Assembly: GCA_965153355.1 (NCBI GenBank)
Contig: OZ231128.1
Location: 9,982,001-10,046,000 of the forward strand
Direction of reading: 5' to 3'
Source: Flaccisagitta enflata
Taxonomy: Eukaryota > Chaetognatha > Sagittoidea > Aphragmophora
Length of the DNA stretch: 64,000 nucleotides
Both the position numbers and the translations under genes were made by a program. Positions 60,304-64,000 of the stretch are shown in pieces. The first letter of the stretch is position 1, and every line of letters starts with the position of its first letter. The notes under the pieces are model-generated. The model was not told the origin of the DNA. It made no database searches and saw only the letters and a program-made list of their open reading frames with translations.

Positions 60304-60425
60304 AAGAAAACGAAGAAGAAGAAGAAGAAGAAGAAGGAGAAGAAGAAGAAGAAGAAGAAGAAGAAGAAGAAGAAGAAGAAGAAGAAGAAGAAGAAGAAGA
60401 AGAAGAAGAAGAGGAAGAATAAGAA

Positions 60426-60456
<31 letters not shown>

Positions 60457-60478
60457 AAGAAGAAGAAGAAATAGAAAT
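60304..60478. repeat. GAA microsatellite, ~170 bases
   Basis: GAA trinucleotide with a few changes; Lys/Arg/Ser-rich frames are artefacts. Confidence 0.96.
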
Positions 60479-61077
60479 TGAAGAAGAAGATATAAAGATA
60501 AAGATGAAGTTACAGATGAAGATGAAGAAAAAGATGATGATCACGATTATGACCTAATACAGATGATGATGATGATAATAAAGATGACCAAGGAAAATAA
60601 CGAAATGGAGACAGAAGGAGAGAGGAGGAGAGGAAAAAGAATGAAGAAGACGGAGGAGACGGAGAACGGAAGGGGAGGTCGTGTTTATGCTGAATGGTAT
60701 AATCCAGATAATGAGGTGGCAGTGAGAACGGAGACAAATAAAAAAGAGAATGACGTGAATGGGACACCAATGGGGGAATAAAATCGAGTCCTATGGGCAT
60801 AAATGGAGAGTTCGCGTCCAGAATGATAACAGATTGAAACGTACTTAAGTACAAATGAATCACTGCGCATTTTTGCATATCTCGTCACTACCTTGAGCCG
60901 GTTACATTTTCACCTCACAATCGATGTTATACTCTACTATGAGCGGAGCGCGGTTGGCAAGGGGCTATGTTAGGTGCAAGAATATCCCTCACTATACCCA
61001 AACTGAAACAACTGTATACGACTATTTCCAACCGTTAGGTTTTACTGACATTAACCAACGGATGGATCGCTGGGCAG
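60479..61077. other. Purine-rich then unique stretch
   Basis: GATGA/GGAGA purine-rich to about 60690, then no gene. Confidence 0.5.
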
Positions 61078-61212
61078 TAGATATGTGGAAGCGGTCGATT
61101 TTAGTACCGCTTCCACTGCTTCCGCTTCCGCTTCCGCTTCCATTTTGCAGTACAAATAGTTAAAGCATCCCATCCTCCAAAATGGATGCGGTCAATCGCT
61201 TCCACATCCCTA
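61078..61212. mobile_element. Tiny hAT-like element (135 bases)
   Basis: Ends TAGATATGTGGAAGCG and CGCTTCCACATCCCTA, flanked by a perfect 8-base duplication CTGGGCAG (61070-61077 and 61213-61220). TAG...CTA ends plus an 8-base duplication fit hAT. The interior repeats GCTTCC four or five times. Confidence 0.87.
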
Positions 61213-61400
61213 CTGGGCAGATGGACGAATTGGCGCGTAGGGTCACTTATTCAACAGGGTGGTGGTTGGGAGGTCATAGCTATGCATAGGTGTCAGAAAC
61301 TTATCTCATTCTACAAACTGCCCCTATTCATGATCGTAATGAGAATTGCCAGGTTTCATGACCGGCTGACAAGTCCCTGATAGGGCCGCCACCCCCCCCA

Positions 61401-61620
61401 TTTTTAGATGCGTCCACGCATCTCTATATGAGGCTTTGTCCGTCCGTCTGTCCGTCCGTCGGTCGGTTGGTCCGTGGTGATCGAGTTGAGAATGATGAAA
61501 ATGCATAGAATCTTGGAAATATCTCAGATTATTGCATCATTCCACAAGGTTGATGCAATATTGCATCATTCTTAACAAGCTAAGCCGCATGTGGACGCAT
61601 CGTTGTACCCCCGGGGTACT
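61401..61620 (+). mobile_element. Family A element, AT subfamily
   Basis: TTTTT, hairpin AGATGCGTCCACGCATCT (61406-61423), CTATATGAGGCTTTGTCC, a CCGT/CGGT run, GTGATCGAGTTGAGAATGAT, then GGACGCATCGTTGTACC near the right end. The 3' copy again matches the AT-type hairpin; the GGCCTTGTTT end is decayed. Confidence 0.8.
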
Positions 61621-61677
61621 TGTTATAATGGCAAAAAGCCTACCAAAAATCGGCTCCCATAAGCTCCCATTAAATCC

Positions 61678-62276
61678 TTTTTGGGCAGCGGCCCCAAAGG
61701 GCCTATGTCCTGTAGGACACAGGGGTGAATTTCCATACGTACGTACGTCCGTCCGTCCCCCCCCCCAGAAGCTTCTCAAGCCTCTTAAATCCAGCCTCTC
61801 AGGCCTCAAATCCAGCCTCTCAGGCCTCAAATTTGGCCTCTCAGGCCTCAAATCCAGCCTCTCAGGCCTCAAATCCAGTTCCCCAGGCCTCAAATCCAGC
61901 CTCTCAGGCCTCAAATCCAGCCTCTCAGGCCTCAAATCCAGCCTCGCGGGCCTGAAATCCAGCCTCTTGGGCCTCAAATCCAGCCTCTCAGGCCTCAAAT
62001 CCAGCCTCTTTGGCCTCAAATCCAGCCTCTTGGGCCTTATATCCAGCCTCTCAGACCTCAAGTTCCCATTGAATAACATGGCAAATTGACAAAAAATTGA
62101 AAAAAAAAGCAAATTTTCCAAATGTGCCCTCTCAGGACGTATGGAAATTCACCCCTGTGTCCTACAGGACATCGGCCCTTTGGGGCCGCTGCCCTGCTCT
62201 CACTCCACTTCTTCAGCTAATCACTCCAAGCAGGGCATCGGGTACCGCTGACCATGTGCGATCCTTGGATGACTTG
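61678..62276 (+). mobile_element. Family C element, subfamily 2 (C10), regular minisatellite
   Basis: TTTTTGGGCAGCGGCCCCAA, TGTCCTGTAGGACACAGGGG, GAATTTCCATACGTACG, a C-run, about 13 units of AAATCCAGCCTCTCAGGCCTC (21 bases; 61790-62060), inverted ACGTATGGAAATTCACCCC, CCTACAGGACATCGGCCC, GCCGCTGCCCTGC...GCAGGGCA, GGTACCGCTGACCATGTGCG, mini-hairpin ATCCTTGGAT and GACTTG. Confidence 0.9.
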
Positions 62277-62324
62277 TTATTACAATAAATTGGAGTAGTT
62301 CGTAAAATAAGATAGGTTTCTGAG

Positions 62325-62400
62325 ACCTTTGACTTCGCCTATGACTTCGCCTATGACTTCGCCTATGACTTCGCCCATGACTTCGCCTATGACTTCGCCA
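62325..62400. repeat. TATGACTTCGCC 12-base tandem repeat
   Basis: ATGACTTCGCCT recurs six times. Confidence 0.9.
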
Positions 62401-63278
62401 CCCCCACACTATTATTCAAGGCTCCTTGATATCACAAATAACAACTCAAAATGCGACTTTGATTTCCTATTTCTATGAGAGATTACGTAGTCCATTTTAA
62501 TCATACGTCGCAACTGAGTTTTAAGCTACCTCAAAGTTGAATTGTTAGAATCGTCAATGCTTTGAAACGTCAATTGATCAAATTTCTGCTTAACTTTAAA
62601 TTTGTATTGATATCATGAATTAAATTTTCCTTGAAGCCTATTTATACCCAGCTGCTAACCATGCGAAACCAGATGAGCTTCAATTCTATGACCAAATAAC
62701 TTCAATTATGATTGGTTGAAATTGTGTGACCAATGAGCGTTCTCTCTCGCTTCTTCCGCTCGTCACTCGTCACTCGTTGAAAATCAAACGCCAAAATATT
62801 TTGACTTTCTCTTATGATAACTCTCTTTCTCTTTGACTGAAGGTACTCTCTCTTTCTATCCTTCATTCTCTGTTTCTATCTTTCATTCTCTGTTTCTATC
62901 ATTCTATCTTTTTTTCTCTCTTTCGTTTGTTCGTACATGCGTCATATCCCCCCCCCTTCAGCCTAATGATTTTAGATTAGACCCTCAGCAGTCAAATCAG
63001 CCCATTCAAGCCTCAAATCAGCTATTTCCGACCTCAGATTAGCCGCCTCAGCTCAGGCCTCATATCAGCCTTCTCGGTCCACTGATTTTGAGACCCCGCG
63101 TGACTTGTTATTGCAGTAAAGCCATTATTGCCGCCATCACCATATATCAAAAACATGTTCGCATGCAATCCCCATCCATACCCATCCCCCCAACCACCCC
63201 ATCTATACCCTCCTCCACCCCAGGCTCACTCACACTCACACAAACAATCATTACTGCAGCACACTTTCCAAATCGATT
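62401..63278. other. Unique stretch
   Basis: No gene recognised. CTCAAATCAGCC-type phrases at 62975-63070 may be a family C remnant. Confidence 0.5.
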
Positions 63279-63364
63279 GTTATGGACCGACGGACGGACA
63301 AACCAATGCACACTGGACAGACGAATGAATGGACCAACGGGCAGACAAAGCCTCCCATATTGAG
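63279..63364 (-). mobile_element. Partial family A element
   Basis: ATGGACCGACGGACGGACAA, a tetramer run and GGCAGACAAAGCCTCCCAT; the hairpin is missing, and a foldback element follows. Confidence 0.6.
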
Positions 63365-63688
63365 TAGGGCGGTTACCAGAAGGGTGAATTTGGATAGAAT
63401 TTTAAAATTACTCCGCCATCTAACCATACATGCTAAGCCGCATTTGGGCAGTAAATCAGATAAGCAGAGGTCGGTATCTGATCAAGAAACCCGGACGGCA
63501 ACACAATGGAAAAGTATATGAAAGCAATTTTACACCCATTGAAACTTAGTGTTGCCGTGCGTTTTTTTTTTCCAGATACCGATCTCCGTTTGCCTCAATT
63601 CCTTTTTAAATACGACATAGAGTATATGGTTAGTTGGCTGACGCATTTTGAAATTTGACCACATTTGACCCTCCAGGTAGCCGCCCTA
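63365..63688. mobile_element. Foldback element with TAGGGCGG ends
   Basis: TAGGGCGGTTACCAGAAGGGT at the left pairs with ACCCTCCAGGTAGCCGCCCTA at the right with few mismatches. Inner blocks GGTCGGTATCTG and CAGATACCGATC also pair. Flanking 8-mers ATATTGAG and ATAAAGAG agree at 6 of 8 positions, so a decayed hAT-type target duplication is possible. No coding capacity. Confidence 0.75.
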
Positions 63689-63804
63689 ATAAAGAGCCTT
63701 GACAAGATATGGACAACTGTGGATGGACAGACCGACGGACGGAGGGACAGATAAAGCCTCATAGCAAGGCTGACTGAGATTTGATCGCCAAAATATATTT
63801 GATA
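63689..63804 (-). mobile_element. Partial family A element
   Basis: GATGGACAGACCGACGGACG, GAGGGACAGATAAAGCCTC and ATAGC; tetramer run only. Confidence 0.5.
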
Positions 63805-64000
63805 CAGTAGATCTCGTCTAGACTTGAGATAACGGGGGCAAGCATTGCAGAAAAACAAGTGAAGCCAGGGGAGTGGTATTTGAAATATAGACTAATGAAA
63901 GGATGCTTTATTGCCCATGATAGCTGGTTGCCATAGAAAGACATTTGCATGTATTTTCGCTAAAATATCAATATTTCGAGAAATTTTTTGAGGGAACATT
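63805..64000. mobile_element. Foldback element, left arm, cut by the window end
   Basis: CAGTAGATCTCGTCTAGACT and about 195 bases similar to the arms of 4478-5039 (for example GGATGCTTTATTGC and AGCTGGTTGCCAT). Confidence 0.8.

Noticed and set aside
61537-62121. RPERLDL heptad-repeat protein in family C minisatellite
   Set aside because: A 21-base repeat with no internal stop keeps any frame open; the pattern sits inside a mobile element and is lost in copies with a 20-base unit.

Overview
The window is animal nuclear DNA. It carries spliced exons with consensus GT..AG sites, LINE retrotransposons with endonuclease and reverse transcriptase, several DNA-transposon families, and a very heavy load of microsatellites: CT/GA runs of several hundred bases, long AC, GAA, CAA, ATC, TTTC and TCTG tracts, and tetranucleotide CCGT/CGGT runs inside mobile elements. 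No bacterial-style operon, rRNA, tRNA or CRISPR was recognised. The animal is probably an invertebrate. Extreme simple-repeat content and TTAGG-type repeats in one LINE tail would suit an arthropod such as a decapod crustacean, but that is a low-confidence guess.

Only one host gene is supported. Two plus-strand exons, 2651-2747 and 18824-18954, join in phase to give one follistatin-like/Kazal module that resembles an agrin follistatin domain. The intron between them is 16,076 bases. No further exon was recognised to the right, so most of the window is probably intronic or intergenic. Both ends of this intron carry tandem duplications that copy the splice site with its exon edge: four donor copies with GA repeats at 2717-3140, and four acceptor copies with an exact 93-base period at 18489-18860.

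Mobile DNA fills the rest. (1) Two copies of a CR1/jockey-like LINE: a nearly full-length minus-strand copy (39711-46868) with ORF1 and ORF2, and a 5'-truncated plus-strand copy (56091-59175) with an intact reverse transcriptase frame. (2) Non-autonomous elements with clear target duplications: hAT-like (8 bp) at 718-1014, 36806-37097, 43651-44949 and 61078-61212, and MULE-like (9 bp) at 3358-3872 and 48173-48688. (3) Foldback elements at 4478-5039, 21111-21638, 63365-63688 and 63805 to the window end. (4) A pair of 597/598-base direct repeats at 10867-12447. (5) A 4.2-kb region with terminal inverted repeats at 22411-26612 that holds a ~165-base satellite.

Two abundant families look undescribed. 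'Family A' (about 29 full or partial copies, ~170-270 bases) starts with TTTTT and an 18-19-base hairpin, has a CCGT/CGGT tetramer run, repeats one hairpin arm inverted near its other end, and ends GGCCTTGTTT. The arm sequence changes between subfamilies but stays matched within a copy. 'Family C' (ten copies, ~400-730 bases) starts TTTTTGGGCAGCGG, has long subterminal inverted repeats around a 20-21-base minisatellite, and ends with a GCTGACCA motif and a tiny variable hairpin. Both resemble non-autonomous rolling-circle (Helentron/HINE-like) elements in layout; this is inference. Orientation of A and C entries: '+' means the TTTTT end comes first.
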